In this document: piece by piece, positions 23,545-33,182 of the stretch
Layout of the letters: each line of letters begins with the position of its first letter
Numbering within the stretch: the first letter of the stretch is position 1
From: an uncultured Oscillospiraceae bacterium
GTDB taxonomy: Bacteria; Bacillota; Clostridia; Oscillospirales; Oscillospiraceae
Direction of reading: 5' to 3'
Assembly (NCBI GenBank): GCA_947624385.1
Contig: CANQJZ010000005.1
Coordinates: forward strand, 1 to 64,000
Length of the DNA stretch: 64,000 bases
Program-made: the position numbers and the translations under genes
The notes under the pieces: generated by a model
Database searches by the model: none
What the model saw: the letters and a program-made list of their open reading frames with translations, nothing else
Told to the model about the DNA's origin: nothing

Positions 23545-24507
23545 ATGATTTCCCACGGAAAAGAGATCAAAGTCTTCACCGGCAACGCCAATCCCGCACT
23601 GGCACAGGGCATCTGTGACTGCCTGAACATCTCCATGGGCGACGCGTCCTGCGCCCAGTTCGCGGACGGAGAGTGCTCCGTTTCCGTGTACGAACCCGTC
23701 CGGGGCGCGGACGTATTTCTGGTCCAGTCCACCTGCAAGCCCGTCAACGACAACCTGATGGAGCTGCTGGTGATGATCGACGCCATGCGCCGGGCCTCCG
23801 CGGGGCGCATCACCGCCGTCATCCCCTATTTCGGCTACGCCCGGCAGGATAGAAAGGCCAAGAGCCGGGACCCCATCTCCGCCAAGCTGGTGGCGAATTT
23901 GATCACCCACGCCGGCGCCGACCGGGTGCTGACCATGGACCTGCACGCCAGCCAGATCCAGGGCTTCTTCGACATCCCCGTGGACAATCTGGCCGGAGGG
24001 AGTCTGTTCGCCTCCCACTACAAAAAGCGCTTCGATCTGGCCAGCGGCGATTATATGGTCGTATCCCCGGACGTGGGCAGCGTGGCCCGTGCCCGGGCGT
24101 TTGCCATGAAGCTGGGCGTGGGCCTGGCCATCGTGGACAAGCGCCGGGAGAGGGCCAACCAGTCCGAGGTCATGAACCTCATCGGCAACGTGGAGGGCAA
24201 GAACATCATCATCCTGGACGATATGGTGGACACGGGCGGGTCCCTGGTGGGCGCGGCCAAGGCCATCAAGGAGATCGGCGGGGCCAACAAGGTCTACGCC
24301 TGCGCCAGCCACGGGGTGCTGTCCGGCCCTGCCCTGGAGCGCATTGAAAACAGCGCCCTGGAGGAGCTGCTGCTGTTCGACACCATCCCCTACCCGGCCG
24401 ACAAGCCCAAGGTGGAGAAGATACGCTATCTGTCCGCGGCGCCGGTGTTCGCCGCGTCCATCCACCGCATTTACGAGGACGAGTCCCTGTCCTCCCTGTT
24501 CGACTGA
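23545..24507 (+). CDS. prs: Ribose-phosphate pyrophosphokinase
   Basis: A 320-residue PRPP synthetase, which makes PRPP from ribose-5-phosphate and ATP for nucleotide, His and Trp synthesis. Motifs seen: IKVFTGNANPALAQGIC at the N terminus, FLVQSTCKPVNDNLMELLVMIDA, PYFGYARQDRKAKSRDPISAKLVAN, TMDLHASQIQGFFDIPVDNL and the PRPP loop NIIILDDMVDTGGSL. The start at 23545 is preceded by AGGGGG (23531-23536). Its TGA overlaps the ATG of pth (TGATG), so the pair is coupled. Confidence 0.95.
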   Translation: MISHGKEIKVFTGNANPALAQGICDCLNISMGDASCAQFADGECSVSVYEPVRGADVFLVQSTCKPVNDNLMELLVMIDAMRRASAGRITAVIPYFGYARQDRKAKSRDPISAKLVANLITHAGADRVLTMDLHASQIQGFFDIPVDNLAGGSLFASHYKKRFDLASGDYMVVSPDVGSVARARAFAMKLGVGLAIVDKRRERANQSEVMNLIGNVEGKNIIILDDMVDTGGSLVGAAKAIKEIGGANKVYACASHGVLSGPALERIENSALEELLLFDTIPYPADKPKVEKIRYLSAAPVFAASIHRIYEDESLSSLFD

Positions 24508-25097
24508 TGTTCGGCAAGGGCGCGCCGGTCCGATGGCTGGCCGTGTTTCTGGGAAACCCCGGCCCCCGGTACACCGGCACCCGGCACAACGCGGGCTTTC
24601 TCGCCGCCGACGCGCTGGCAAAGGATAAGGGCCTGAGCGTGACCCGGCTGCGGTTTCAGGCGCTGACCGCCCGGTGGGACCTGAACGGCCAGGGCGTGCT
24701 GGTGATGAAGCCCCAGACCTACATGAACGAGTCCGGTCAGGCCGTGGGGCAGGCCGCGAGATTCTATAAAATCCCCCCGGAGCGGGTGCTGGTGGTGTCC
24801 GACGACATCAACCTGCCCTGCGGCCGGCTGCGGGTCCGGGCCAAGGGCTCGGCGGGAGGCCACAACGGCCTCAAGAGCATCATCGCCCATTTAAGCTCGG
24901 AGGACTTTCCCCGCGTTCGCATTGGCGTGGGCGCGCCGCCCCACGGGGGAGACGAGCAGATCGACTGGGTCCTGGGCGTGCCGCGAAACGCCGACTGGGA
25001 CGCCTTCTCCGCCGCATGCACAAGAGCGGCCAGGGCCGTGGAGGATTATATTCTGGTGGGTGCGGAGAAGACGATGGAGATGTATAATGGGCAGTAA
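24507..25097 (+). CDS. pth: Peptidyl-tRNA hydrolase
   Basis: A 196-residue enzyme that recycles prematurely released peptidyl-tRNA. Signatures: LAVFLGNPGPRYTGTRHNAGFLAAD with the catalytic His in RHNAGF, KPQTYMNESGQAV, VVSDDINLPCGRLRVRAKGSAGGHNGLKSI with the conserved Asp, and FPRVRIGVGAPP. Start overlaps the prs stop. The first ten residues (MFGKGAPVRW) are an extra basic lead compared with short Pth proteins. Confidence 0.95.
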   Translation: MFGKGAPVRWLAVFLGNPGPRYTGTRHNAGFLAADALAKDKGLSVTRLRFQALTARWDLNGQGVLVMKPQTYMNESGQAVGQAARFYKIPPERVLVVSDDINLPCGRLRVRAKGSAGGHNGLKSIIAHLSSEDFPRVRIGVGAPPHGGDEQIDWVLGVPRNADWDAFSAACTRAARAVEDYILVGAEKTMEMYNGQ

Positions 25098-25098
25098 A

Positions 25099-25216
25099 AG
25101 CCCCCCTTGTCAAAGGGGGTGGGCCGCCGCAAGGCGGCTCGGGGGGATTGCTGTTAGACGAAGGACAATCCCCCAGTCATGCTGACGCATGACAGCCCCC
25201 TTTAACAAGGGGGCCA
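25099..25216 (+). repeat. Dispersed GC-rich hairpin repeat, family A
   Basis: GCCCCCCTTGTCAAAGGGGG, GCCGCC/GGCGGC hairpin, CTCGGGGGGATTG. After a variable centre (CTGTTAGACGAAGGA) comes the inverted half CAATCCCCCAGTCATG..CATGACAGCCCCCTTTAACAAGGGGGC. It lies between pth and glgC. Confidence 0.85.
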
Positions 25217-25290
25217 TAAGAGGTAGGTATCTATACGCGCCTCGGCGGGGCGCGAGAAGATATCAATACTTTATGTAAGGAGGTTCGCCA

Positions 25291-26487
25291 GTGAAGAAAG
25301 AATGTATCGCCATGCTTCTGGCGGGCGGCCAGGGTTCCCGGCTGTACGCCCTGACCGCGAATGTGGCAAAGCCCCATATCCCCTTTGGCGGGAAGTACCG
25401 GATCATCGACTTCCCCCTGTCCAACTGCGCAAACTCCGGCATCGACACCGTGGGCGTGCTGACCCAGTACCGGCCCATGAAGCTCAACGCCTATCTGGGC
25501 ACCGGCCAGCCCTGGGACCTGAGCGCCGACGACGGCGGCGTGTTCGTCCTGCCCCCCTATATGTCCGCGGGGGAAAAGGGCAACTGGTTCTCCGGCACGG
25601 CCAACGCCATCTACCAGAACATCGACTTCATCGACGTGCGGGACCCGGAGTACGTGCTCATCCTGTCCGGCGACCACATCTATAAGATGGACTACGCCGA
25701 CATGCTCCGGGAGCACAAGGAAAAGGGCGCCGCCGCCACCATCGCCGTCATTCAAGTCGGCATGGAGGAGGCCAAGCGCTTCGGCATCATGAACATCGGC
25801 GAGGACGGGTATATCAACGCCTTCGAGGAAAAGCCCGCCCACCCCAAGAGCGACACCGCCTCCATGGGCATCTATATCTTCACCTGGTCCAAGCTGCGTC
25901 AGGCCCTCATCGACGACAACGCGGACCCGAACAGCCAGCAGGACTTCGGCAAGAACATCATCCCCAATCTGCTGGCCGCCGGGGAGAAGCTCTGGCCCTA
26001 CCGGTTCCAGGGCTACTGGCGGGACGTGGGGACTATCACCAGCCTGTGGGACGCCAACATGGATATGCTCAGTCCCGATACCATCGACCTGTACGACCCC
26101 AACTGGCCCATCATGAGCCGCAGTCCCATCCGGCCGCCCCATGTGGCCGGTCAGGGCGCGGACATCCGCCACTCCATCGTGACGGAGGGCTGCGTGGTGG
26201 ACGGGACCGTGTTCAACAGCGTTTTGTCCAACCAGGTGACGGTGGAAAAGGGCGCACGGGTGGAATACAGCGTGCTCATGCCCGGGGCCCATGTGGAGGC
26301 CGGGGCGGAGGTGCGCTTCGCCATTCTGGGCGAGAACGTCCGGGTCTGCAAGGGAGCCCACGTGGGCGCCGAGCCGGACGGTACGGAAGGCTGGGGCGTA
26401 GCGACCTGCGGCCCGGATGTGACTGTTGGCCCCGGCGCGATGGTCGCGCCCGGCGCCATGCTCTATGACGATATGGTGGCGACATGA
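25291..26487 (+). CDS. glgC: Glucose-1-phosphate adenylyltransferase, catalytic subunit
   Basis: A 398-residue ADP-glucose pyrophosphorylase, first step of glycogen synthesis. The nucleotide loop [16 protein letters not shown] (7-22) is followed by [53 protein letters not shown] and SMGIYIF follow, then YWRDVGTI, with a C-terminal beta-helix. The GTG start is supported by AAGGAGG (25277-25283) seven bases before it. Its TGA overlaps the glgD ATG, so the two subunits are made together; Firmicutes typically use such a GlgC/GlgD heteromer. Confidence 0.96.
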   Translation: MKKECIAMLLAGGQGSRLYALTANVAKPHIPFGGKYRIIDFPLSNCANSGIDTVGVLTQYRPMKLNAYLGTGQPWDLSADDGGVFVLPPYMSAGEKGNWFSGTANAIYQNIDFIDVRDPEYVLILSGDHIYKMDYADMLREHKEKGAAATIAVIQVGMEEAKRFGIMNIGEDGYINAFEEKPAHPKSDTASMGIYIFTWSKLRQALIDDNADPNSQQDFGKNIIPNLLAAGEKLWPYRFQGYWRDVGTITSLWDANMDMLSPDTIDLYDPNWPIMSRSPIRPPHVAGQGADIRHSIVTEGCVVDGTVFNSVLSNQVTVEKGARVEYSVLMPGAHVEAGAEVRFAILGENVRVCKGAHVGAEPDGTEGWGVATCGPDVTVGPGAMVAPGAMLYDDMVAT

Positions 26488-27602
26488 GAAACGATCTGCA
26501 TGGTATCATCTATACGCTCAACTCCGAGCTTGCCCTGCGGGAGCTGGTCGAGCACAGAAACAGCGCCTCCATCCCCTTCGGCGGGCGCTACAGGCTCATA
26601 GACTTCGCCCTGTCCGCCATGGTCAACGCGGGCGTGCGGGACGTGGGCGTCATCATGGAGCGGGACTACCAGAGCCTGCTGGACCACCTGTCCAACGGGG
26701 CGGACTGGGGTCTGGCCCGCCGGTCCGGGGGCCTGCGGCTGCTGCCGCCCTTCGGCCTGCCCGAGGCCCACTCCGGCACCTTCAACGGCTGCATGGAGGC
26801 CCTGCGCTCCGTCAGCTCCTACATACGGGACATCCCCCAGGAGGACGTGGTGCTGTGCGCCGCCGACTGGGTGGGCAACATCGACCTCAACAAAGCCTAT
26901 GAGCTGCACCGGCAGACCGGCGCGGAGATCACCGCCGTCTGCTCCGAGGGGTACGGCCCCTTCGCCCACCACCGGCTGGTGAAGGACCCGGACGGGTATG
27001 CCCGGCGGCTGCTGTTCTCCGAGGGCGGCCCCGGCGAGGGCCTGTTCTCCCGGGAGATCTACATCCTCAAGCGGGACCTGCTGCTGGAGCTGATGGACTA
27101 CTGCTCCGACGCCAACCACAACCACTTCCACCGGGACGCCGTGGCCCACTATCTGGCCCAGGGCGGCAAGATCGCCGTGTACGAGCACAATGAATACGCC
27201 CGGCGTATCACCTCCGTCCGGGACTATTACGACGCCAGCATGGAGCTTCTCCAGCCCAGGATGATGGCCGAGCTGTTCCCCGCCGACGGGCTGCCTATCC
27301 GGACCAAGGAGCGGGCCGAGGCCAGCACCTATTACGGCGAACAGGCCAGGACCAACGCCTCCCTGGTGGCCGACGGCTGCTACATCGAGGGCGAACTGGA
27401 CCACTGCATCCTGTTCCGCGGGGTGCGGGTGGCCAAGGGCGCAAAGCTGAAAAACTGCATCGTCATGCAGGATACCGTGATACAGAAGGACGCGCAGCTC
27501 AACTGCGTCATCGCCGACAAGGACTGCGTGGTGTCCGAGGAGTGCTTCCTGTCCGGAACGGACAAATTACCGATCGTTATTCCAAAAGGCGAACATATTT
27601 AA
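26484..27602 (+). CDS. glgD: GlgD, non-catalytic subunit of glucose-1-phosphate adenylyltransferase
   Basis: A 372-residue paralogue of GlgC. It keeps the fold landmarks [49 protein letters not shown] and a C-terminal beta-helix ([17 protein letters not shown]). It has lost the catalytic GGxGxRL loop: the N terminus reads [19 protein letters not shown] instead. The SGDH-type metal/nucleotide motif of GlgC is replaced by AADWVGN. In Firmicutes this subunit modifies GlgC activity. It overlaps glgC by four bases and is followed by a strong terminator. Confidence 0.95.
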   Translation: MRNDLHGIIYTLNSELALRELVEHRNSASIPFGGRYRLIDFALSAMVNAGVRDVGVIMERDYQSLLDHLSNGADWGLARRSGGLRLLPPFGLPEAHSGTFNGCMEALRSVSSYIRDIPQEDVVLCAADWVGNIDLNKAYELHRQTGAEITAVCSEGYGPFAHHRLVKDPDGYARRLLFSEGGPGEGLFSREIYILKRDLLLELMDYCSDANHNHFHRDAVAHYLAQGGKIAVYEHNEYARRITSVRDYYDASMELLQPRMMAELFPADGLPIRTKERAEASTYYGEQARTNASLVADGCYIEGELDHCILFRGVRVAKGAKLKNCIVMQDTVIQKDAQLNCVIADKDCVVSEECFLSGTDKLPIVIPKGEHI

Positions 27603-27623
27603 AAACCAAGGCAATTCTTTTGA

Positions 27624-27662
27624 CCTCCGCCCTGCGGGACGGCCCGCAGGGCGGAGGTTTTT
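27624..27662 (+). terminator. Intrinsic terminator after glgD
   Basis: CCTCCGCCCTGCGGG (27624-27638) and CCCGCAGGGCGGAGG (27643-27657) pair perfectly, followed by TTTTT. It separates glgCD from glgP and probably lets only part of transcription through. Confidence 0.92.
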
Positions 27663-27699
27663 CAATGTGTATTCTATCTTCAGAATAAGGAGTTTGTAT

Positions 27700-30096
27700 A
27701 TGTTTGAGATCACACGCAACGAACTGCACGCGGCCATCGAGGATAAGCTGTGCGCCCACTTTGGCACCACCGGCGCCAACGCCACCGACGAGCAGGTCTT
27801 TCTGGCATCCGCCCAGGTCATCCGGGAGATCATGAGCCGTCTCGTCGCCGTCCAGCGGGAGAAAAAGGACGAAAAACAGGTCCATTACCTGTCCATGGAA
27901 TACCTGCTGGGCCGGAGCCTGATGAAAAACGCCTATAACCTGGGCATCGGCAAGGAGCTTGTGGGCGCGCTGGAGGACATGGGCCGCAGCGCGGCGGATA
28001 TTTTTGAGATCGAGCCCGACGCGGGTTTGGGCAACGGCGGTCTGGGACGGCTGGCGGCCTGCTATTCCGACTCCATGGCATCCCTGGACATCCCCGCCTC
28101 CGGGTATTCCCTGTGCTATGAGCTGGGGCTATTTAAGCAGGTCATCAAAAACGGCGCCCAGACCGAGGTGGCGGACAGCTGGCCTCTCGGCGCGGTGGGC
28201 TGGCTGGTGCCGCGGGAGGAGGATACCTGCGAGGTCCGCTTCGGCGGGCAGGTGGAGGAGATCTGGGACCACACCGGCGTGTGCCGCACCAAGCTGACCA
28301 ACTACACAAGCGTGCTGGCCGTGCCAAGGGATATGCTCATCGCGGGCTATGAGGGCAAGCGGGTCAACACCCTGCGGCTGTGGGAGGCCCGGAGCAATCA
28401 GGATCTGGATATGTACCTGTTCTCCGGCGGCAAGTATGTGGAGGCCATGGAAAAGCGCACCTTGAGCGAGGTCATCACCAAGGTCCTCTACCCCGCCGAC
28501 GACCACAAGCAGGGCAAGGAACTGCGGCTGAAGCAGCAGTACTTCTTCGTCTCCGCCACCGCACAGGACCTGGTGCGCAAGCACCGGCGGGAGTGGGGCG
28601 ATGTGCGCAGTTTCCCGGACCATCATGTGATCCAGATCAACGACACCCACCCCACCCTCATCATCCCGGAACTGATGCGCATCTTCATGGACGAGGACGG
28701 CCTGGGCTGGGACGAGGCCTTCGACTGCGTGTGCCGCACGGTGGCGTACACCAACCACACGGTGCTCTCGGAGGCGCTGGAAAAGTGGCCCCAGACGCTG
28801 GTGCAAAATCTCATGCCACGGGTCTGGCAGATCATCCGGGAGCTCAATATCCGCTGGACAAAGCAGCTCAACGGCTGGTTCCCCAACGACGAGAAGAAGG
28901 TGGAGTACAGCCTCATCCTGTCCGGCGGGCAGGTACATATGGCCAACCTGTGCCAGGCGGTGTGCTATAAGATCAACGGCGTGTCCGCCCTGCATGGACA
29001 GATACTGAAGACACGGCTGTTCAAGGACGTGTGCGGTGTGCGGCCGGACCGGTATACCTTCGTCACCAACGGCATCGACCACCGGCGGTGGCTGGACCAG
29101 ATCAATCCGGACCTGTCCGGCCTTATCCGGGAGCTGATCGGACCGAGGTTCATCACCGAGCCCGAGCGGCTGCGGGACCTGCGCAAGTACGAAAACGACG
29201 AGACGGTGCTGGGCATGCTGAACGTGATCAAGGCCCGGAATAAGGATAAGTTCGCCGGGTGGCTGCGCCGGCAGCAGGGCGACGTGCTGGACCCGGCCGC
29301 CGTGCTGGACGTGCAGGTCAAGCGGCTGCATGAGTACAAGCGGCAGCTTCTGGCCGCGATGCTCATCACGAGCTTGCAGCAGCAGCTGCGGGATAACCCC
29401 AACATGGATTTCGTGCCCCGGTCCTTCGTGTTCGCCGCCAAGGCCGCGGGCAGCTATGTGACCGCCAAGCGGATCATCGAGCTCATAAACTCCCTGGCCG
29501 CCGACGTGAACCACGACCCGGCCTGCAAGGGCAAGCTCCAGGTCCACTTCGCCGTCAATTACCGGGTGTCCATGGCCGAGGCGCTCATGCCCGCCGCCCA
29601 GGTGTCCGAGCAGATATCCACCGCCGGCAAGGAGGCCAGCGGCACCGGCAACATGAAGCTCATGATGAACGGCGCCATCACCATCGGCACCCTGGACGGG
29701 GCCAACGTGGAGATGCACGACCATCTGGGGGACGAGAATATGTTCCTGTTCGGCCTGACCGCCGCCCAGGTGGAGGATATGCTGCGCAAGGGCTATCAGC
29801 CCCAGAAGTATTTCGAGTCCGACCCGGTGCTGCACGCGGTACTGGAGAAGTTCCGGGCCGGGTTTGCCGACGGCAAGAGCTACGCGGACCTGGTGAACAG
29901 CCTGCTGTACGGCGGCGACCCGTATATGCTTTTGGCGGACTTCGCCGACTACCGGCGGGCCCATACGGAGCTTTACAAGCTCATGGAGGACCCCATCGCC
30001 TCGGCGCGGATGAGCCTGGTGAACATCGCCGAGTCCGGCGTGTTCGCCGCAGACAGGGCCGTGAAGGAATACGCGGACAATATTTGGAAGATATAA
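27700..30096 (+). CDS. glgP: Glycogen/starch alpha-glucan phosphorylase
   Basis: A 798-residue GT35 phosphorylase releasing glucose-1-phosphate from glycogen. Signatures: VHYLSMEYLLGRSL-like HYLSMEYLLGRSLMKNAYNLG, DAGLGNGGLGRLAACYSDSMA, NDTHPTLIIPELMRI, VAYTNHTVLSEALEKW, FVTNGIDHRRWL and KRLHEYKRQLLAAM. EASGTGNMKLMMNGAIT carries the PLP lysine at about Lys653. The ATG at 27700 follows AAGGAG (27687-27692). It stands in the synthesis operon's neighbourhood, so synthesis and breakdown are genetically linked; glgA and glgB are not in the window. Confidence 0.96.
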   Translation: MFEITRNELHAAIEDKLCAHFGTTGANATDEQVFLASAQVIREIMSRLVAVQREKKDEKQVHYLSMEYLLGRSLMKNAYNLGIGKELVGALEDMGRSAADIFEIEPDAGLGNGGLGRLAACYSDSMASLDIPASGYSLCYELGLFKQVIKNGAQTEVADSWPLGAVGWLVPREEDTCEVRFGGQVEEIWDHTGVCRTKLTNYTSVLAVPRDMLIAGYEGKRVNTLRLWEARSNQDLDMYLFSGGKYVEAMEKRTLSEVITKVLYPADDHKQGKELRLKQQYFFVSATAQDLVRKHRREWGDVRSFPDHHVIQINDTHPTLIIPELMRIFMDEDGLGWDEAFDCVCRTVAYTNHTVLSEALEKWPQTLVQNLMPRVWQIIRELNIRWTKQLNGWFPNDEKKVEYSLILSGGQVHMANLCQAVCYKINGVSALHGQILKTRLFKDVCGVRPDRYTFVTNGIDHRRWLDQINPDLSGLIRELIGPRFITEPERLRDLRKYENDETVLGMLNVIKARNKDKFAGWLRRQQGDVLDPAAVLDVQVKRLHEYKRQLLAAMLITSLQQQLRDNPNMDFVPRSFVFAAKAAGSYVTAKRIIELINSLAADVNHDPACKGKLQVHFAVNYRVSMAEALMPAAQVSEQISTAGKEASGTGNMKLMMNGAITIGTLDGANVEMHDHLGDENMFLFGLTAAQVEDMLRKGYQPQKYFESDPVLHAVLEKFRAGFADGKSYADLVNSLLYGGDPYMLLADFADYRRAHTELYKLMEDPIASARMSLVNIAESGVFAADRAVKEYADNIWKI

Positions 30097-30111
30097 AGCG
30101 CTTACATTATT

Positions 30112-30238
30112 GACGGCCCCCTTGTTAAAGGGGGCTGGCTCCGGCGATAGCCGGAGGCTGGGGGATTGTCCTTCGTCCAACAGCAATCCCCCCGAGCCGC
30201 CATTCGGCGGCCCACCCCCCTTTGACAAGGGGGGCTTC
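30112..30238 (+). repeat. Dispersed GC-rich hairpin repeat, family A
   Basis: GGCCCCCTTGTTAAAGGGGGC, GCTCCGGCGATAGCCGGAG, CTGGGGGATTG, variable centre TCCTTCGTCCAACAG, then CAATCCCCCCGAGCCGCC, GGCGG, and CCCCCCTTTGACAAGGGGGGC. Close to the copy at 25099-25216 in reverse order. Between glgP and tldD on the same strand. Confidence 0.85.
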
Positions 30239-30260
30239 CATAAAGGAAAGGAGATTTTAT

Positions 30261-31679
30261 ATGAAAGTACAACCAAGCGGGTTTATCGGGGAGAAGCGGG
30301 CGGCGCTGGTGAAGCTGCGGGACGCGCTGTGCGACCAGTTCGACTACGCGTCTATACTGGCCGAGGACACCGTGGGCCGGTATTACCGGGTCAGCCGCCA
30401 CAGCGTCAGCGTCAGCGAGGGGGAAAACGCCCGGGGGTTCGTGGTGAAGGCCCTGGACGGCGGGCGGTACGCGGAGTACTCCTTCAGCGAGCTGGAGGAG
30501 GAGTCCATCCCCGGCGTGGTGGCCGCCGTGCGGGCGCTTCTGGCCGCGGAAGTGCGGCCGGAGGGGCTGGAGGCCAACACCTATGCCCCGCCGCAGGAAG
30601 AGCCCACCGTATTCGCCGACGCCACGGAATACGAGCAGGACCCAGCGGCGCTGGACGACGGGGCGGTCCTGGACCGGCTCACGGCGCTGCGGGACAAGGG
30701 GCTGGCTATGGACGGGGCCGTGCTGGACTTCGTGGCCCAGGCCACTTGGAACCGGTACACAAAGCTCTTTCTGTCCCGGGACAAGGACATGACCCAGAGC
30801 GTGCTTTACACCACCGGGGCGGTGGCGGCCGCCGCCATGAAGGACCAGCAGGTCAAGCAGAGCTATCTGCCCTGCTCCGGTCTGGGGGGTATGGAGCTGC
30901 TGGCGAAAATGGAGGACAACGTGGCCCCCTGTGTGCAGACCGCGCTGGACCTGCTGCACAGCGAACCGATGATCCCCGGCGAGTACGAGTGCATATGCAG
31001 CCCGGAGACCACCGGCATGATCGTCCACGAGGCCTTCGGCCACGGGGTGGAGATGGACATGTTCGTCAAGGACCGGGCCCAGGCGCCGCAATATCTGGAC
31101 AAATACGTGGCCTCGCCCCTGGTGACCATGCACGACGGGGCCAGCTCCGCGGCCCAGACCGCCACGTACTTCTTCGACGACGAGGGCACGGCCGCCCACG
31201 ACACCGTCATCATCGACAAGGGCGTTTTGAAGCGGGGCATCAGCGACCTGCAGTCGGCGCTGATACTTGGCACCGAGCCCACCGGCAACGGCCGGCGGGA
31301 GAGCTTCGCCCGCAAGGCGTATACCCGCATGACCAACACCTGGTTCGAGCCGGGGCAGGACAAGCTGGAGGACATGATCGCCTCGGTCAAGTACGGCATG
31401 TATCTGGAGTGTCCCTCCAGCGGCATGGAGGACCCGAAAAACTGGGGCATCCAGTGCATGGTCAATATCGCACGGGAGATCAAGGACGGCAAGCTGACGG
31501 GGCGCATTTTCTCCCCGGTGGTGCTCACCGGCTATGTGCCCGATCTGTTGAAGTCCATCTCGGCGATGAGCGACGGCACCGAGCTTTCCGGCAGCGGCTT
31601 TTGCGGCAAGGGCCACAAGGAGTGGGTCAAGGTCTCCGACGGCGGGCCGTATATCAAGGCCCGTATCCGGCTGGGTTAA
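30261..31679 (+). CDS. tldD: TldD-type metalloprotease subunit
   Basis: A 472-residue TldD/PmbA family protein. The TldD-specific zinc motif HEAFGHGVEMD begins at His256. TldD pairs with TldE (PmbA) in a heterodimeric protease that trims unfolded peptides and some modified peptide precursors. AAGGAG precedes the ATG at 30261; the preceding in-frame codons belong to the repeat. tldE follows after 12 bases. Confidence 0.92.
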   Translation: MKVQPSGFIGEKRAALVKLRDALCDQFDYASILAEDTVGRYYRVSRHSVSVSEGENARGFVVKALDGGRYAEYSFSELEEESIPGVVAAVRALLAAEVRPEGLEANTYAPPQEEPTVFADATEYEQDPAALDDGAVLDRLTALRDKGLAMDGAVLDFVAQATWNRYTKLFLSRDKDMTQSVLYTTGAVAAAAMKDQQVKQSYLPCSGLGGMELLAKMEDNVAPCVQTALDLLHSEPMIPGEYECICSPETTGMIVHEAFGHGVEMDMFVKDRAQAPQYLDKYVASPLVTMHDGASSAAQTATYFFDDEGTAAHDTVIIDKGVLKRGISDLQSALILGTEPTGNGRRESFARKAYTRMTNTWFEPGQDKLEDMIASVKYGMYLECPSSGMEDPKNWGIQCMVNIAREIKDGKLTGRIFSPVVLTGYVPDLLKSISAMSDGTELSGSGFCGKGHKEWVKVSDGGPYIKARIRLG

Positions 31680-31691
31680 GGAGGGAGCAGC

Positions 31692-32963
31692 ATGGAAAAG
31701 ATCATTTCCGCCCTGCACGAGCTGGGCGTGGAGCAGTATGTGATTACTGAAAAGCACACTGATTCGCTGGAAGCGTTTTACGTGAAGAAAAATCTGGACC
31801 TGACCCGCCGGGCGGACACGACTGTGCGGACGGTGCGGGTGTTCCGGCCCTTTGAAAAGGACGGGGCAAAGATGCTGGGGGATTCGGAGGCGACGGTACG
31901 GCCGGGCATGTCGGAGGAGGAGATCCGCACGGCCCTGGCCGGGGCGTGGTACGCCGCCCAATTCGTGGCCAACCCCTGGTACCCCCTGCCCGCCGGCGTC
32001 AAGGCGCCCCGCAGGGCGGATAATGGAGGCTTCGGGAGCAGGAGTCTGGCCGAGAGCATGAAGGACGTGACGGAGGCCCTGTTCGCCGAGGATACGGCGC
32101 AGGACGTGTTTTTGAACTCCGCGGAGATATTCATGCGCCGGATAGAGACCCGTATCGTCAGCTCTGAAAACGCGGACGTGAGCTGGGAGCAGGTGGAGGT
32201 CTGGGGCGAGTACGTCTGCCAGTGCAGGACGCCTCAGGACGTGGAGACCTATCACCAGTTCTGCTACCGGGAGCCCTCCCCGGAGGCGCTGCGGGCCGAG
32301 GTGCGCCACGCGCTGGAGATGACAAAGGCCCGGGCCCGGGCCGTGGCCGCGCCCAAAACGGGGACATACGCGCTGGTGCTGGACCGGGAGCAGGTGGGGA
32401 CCCTGCTCAGCTACTACGTGGACCGGTCCAACTCCGGCATGATCTATCAGAAATATTCGCCCTTCAAGCTGGGCGACGATGCGCAGGGGGCGGATATCGC
32501 CGGCGACAGGCTCACCATGGGTCTGAAGGCCACGGCGCCTTACACGGACTTCGGCGCGCCCATGGGCGACAGGCCGCTGCTGGAAAACGGGGTGCTGCGC
32601 ACCATTCACGGCGGGGCCCGGTTCGGCCACTACCTGGGCGTGGAGCCCACCGGCAATTACAGGGCCGTGACCGTACCCGTGGGGACTACGCCTATGGACG
32701 AGCTGACGAAAGAGCCGTGCCTGCACGCGGTGAGCTTCTCGGACTTTCAGATGGACCCGCTCAGCGGCCACTTCGGCGGGGAGATACGGCTGGCGTTCCT
32801 GCACGAAAACGGGACCGTCACCCCCGTCACCGGCGGGAGCGTGAACGGCAGCATTCTGGACGGCCAGGGGCATATGACGTTTTCCAAAGAGCGGTTTCGG
32901 AGCAAGGACTACGACGGGCCGCTGGCCGTGCGCGTCGAGGGGGTCAACGTAGCCGGAGAATAA
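31692..32963 (+). CDS. tldE: TldE/PmbA-type subunit
   Basis: A 423-residue partner of TldD. It has the TldE layout without the HEAxGH zinc motif: the equivalent region reads LVLDREQVGTLLSYYVDRSNSGMIYQ. The C-terminal domain contains GVLRTIHGGARFGHYLGVEPTGNYRAVTV and GGEIRLAF. GGAGGGAGC in front gives the ribosome site. No obvious peptide substrate gene is adjacent. Confidence 0.9.
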   Translation: MEKIISALHELGVEQYVITEKHTDSLEAFYVKKNLDLTRRADTTVRTVRVFRPFEKDGAKMLGDSEATVRPGMSEEEIRTALAGAWYAAQFVANPWYPLPAGVKAPRRADNGGFGSRSLAESMKDVTEALFAEDTAQDVFLNSAEIFMRRIETRIVSSENADVSWEQVEVWGEYVCQCRTPQDVETYHQFCYREPSPEALRAEVRHALEMTKARARAVAAPKTGTYALVLDREQVGTLLSYYVDRSNSGMIYQKYSPFKLGDDAQGADIAGDRLTMGLKATAPYTDFGAPMGDRPLLENGVLRTIHGGARFGHYLGVEPTGNYRAVTVPVGTTPMDELTKEPCLHAVSFSDFQMDPLSGHFGGEIRLAFLHENGTVTPVTGGSVNGSILDGQGHMTFSKERFRSKDYDGPLAVRVEGVNVAGE

Positions 32964-32965
32964 GG

Positions 32966-33004
32966 TAAAAAAAGGCGGCGGGCTGCTTTTGCGGCCCGCC
33001 AAGG
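32966..33004. terminator. Hairpin after tldE
   Basis: GGCGGGCTGC (32977-32986) pairs with GCGGCCCGCC (32991-33000), loop TTTT. An A-run (32967-32973) lies on the left, so the U-tract is on the minus-strand transcript; on the plus strand it is followed by AAGGTTT only. Confidence 0.6.
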
Positions 33005-33147
33005 TTTAGGGTTGTGGGATAAAGATATGAGCCGGGCCCTCCAGGACCCATTGGATAAGCTGTGAGTAGAGAATACCGCTTTTTGGCGATCTTGTAAAGA
33101 GCGAAAGAGCACCAGTTTTGTCGAAAGGCTCATAAATTTTTGCGCCG

Positions 33148-33176
33148 TTGACAAGCAGACGAAGAACAGGTATAGT
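33148..33176 (+). promoter_or_regulatory. Near-consensus promoter giving a leaderless start
   Basis: TTGACA (33148-33153), exactly 17 bases, TATAGT (33171-33176). The ATG of the HAD gene begins at 33183, where transcription itself should start. No ribosome site lies between. Confidence 0.85.
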
Positions 33177-33182
33177 GACCGC

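Noticed and set aside
30102..33002. 966-residue minus-strand open frame opposite tldD-tldE, and similar long antisense frames (e.g. 28129-30276)
   Set aside because: Their composition is of the PxxGHxHR shadow type and they run through a repeat. tldD, tldE and glgP on the plus strand have clear family motifs.
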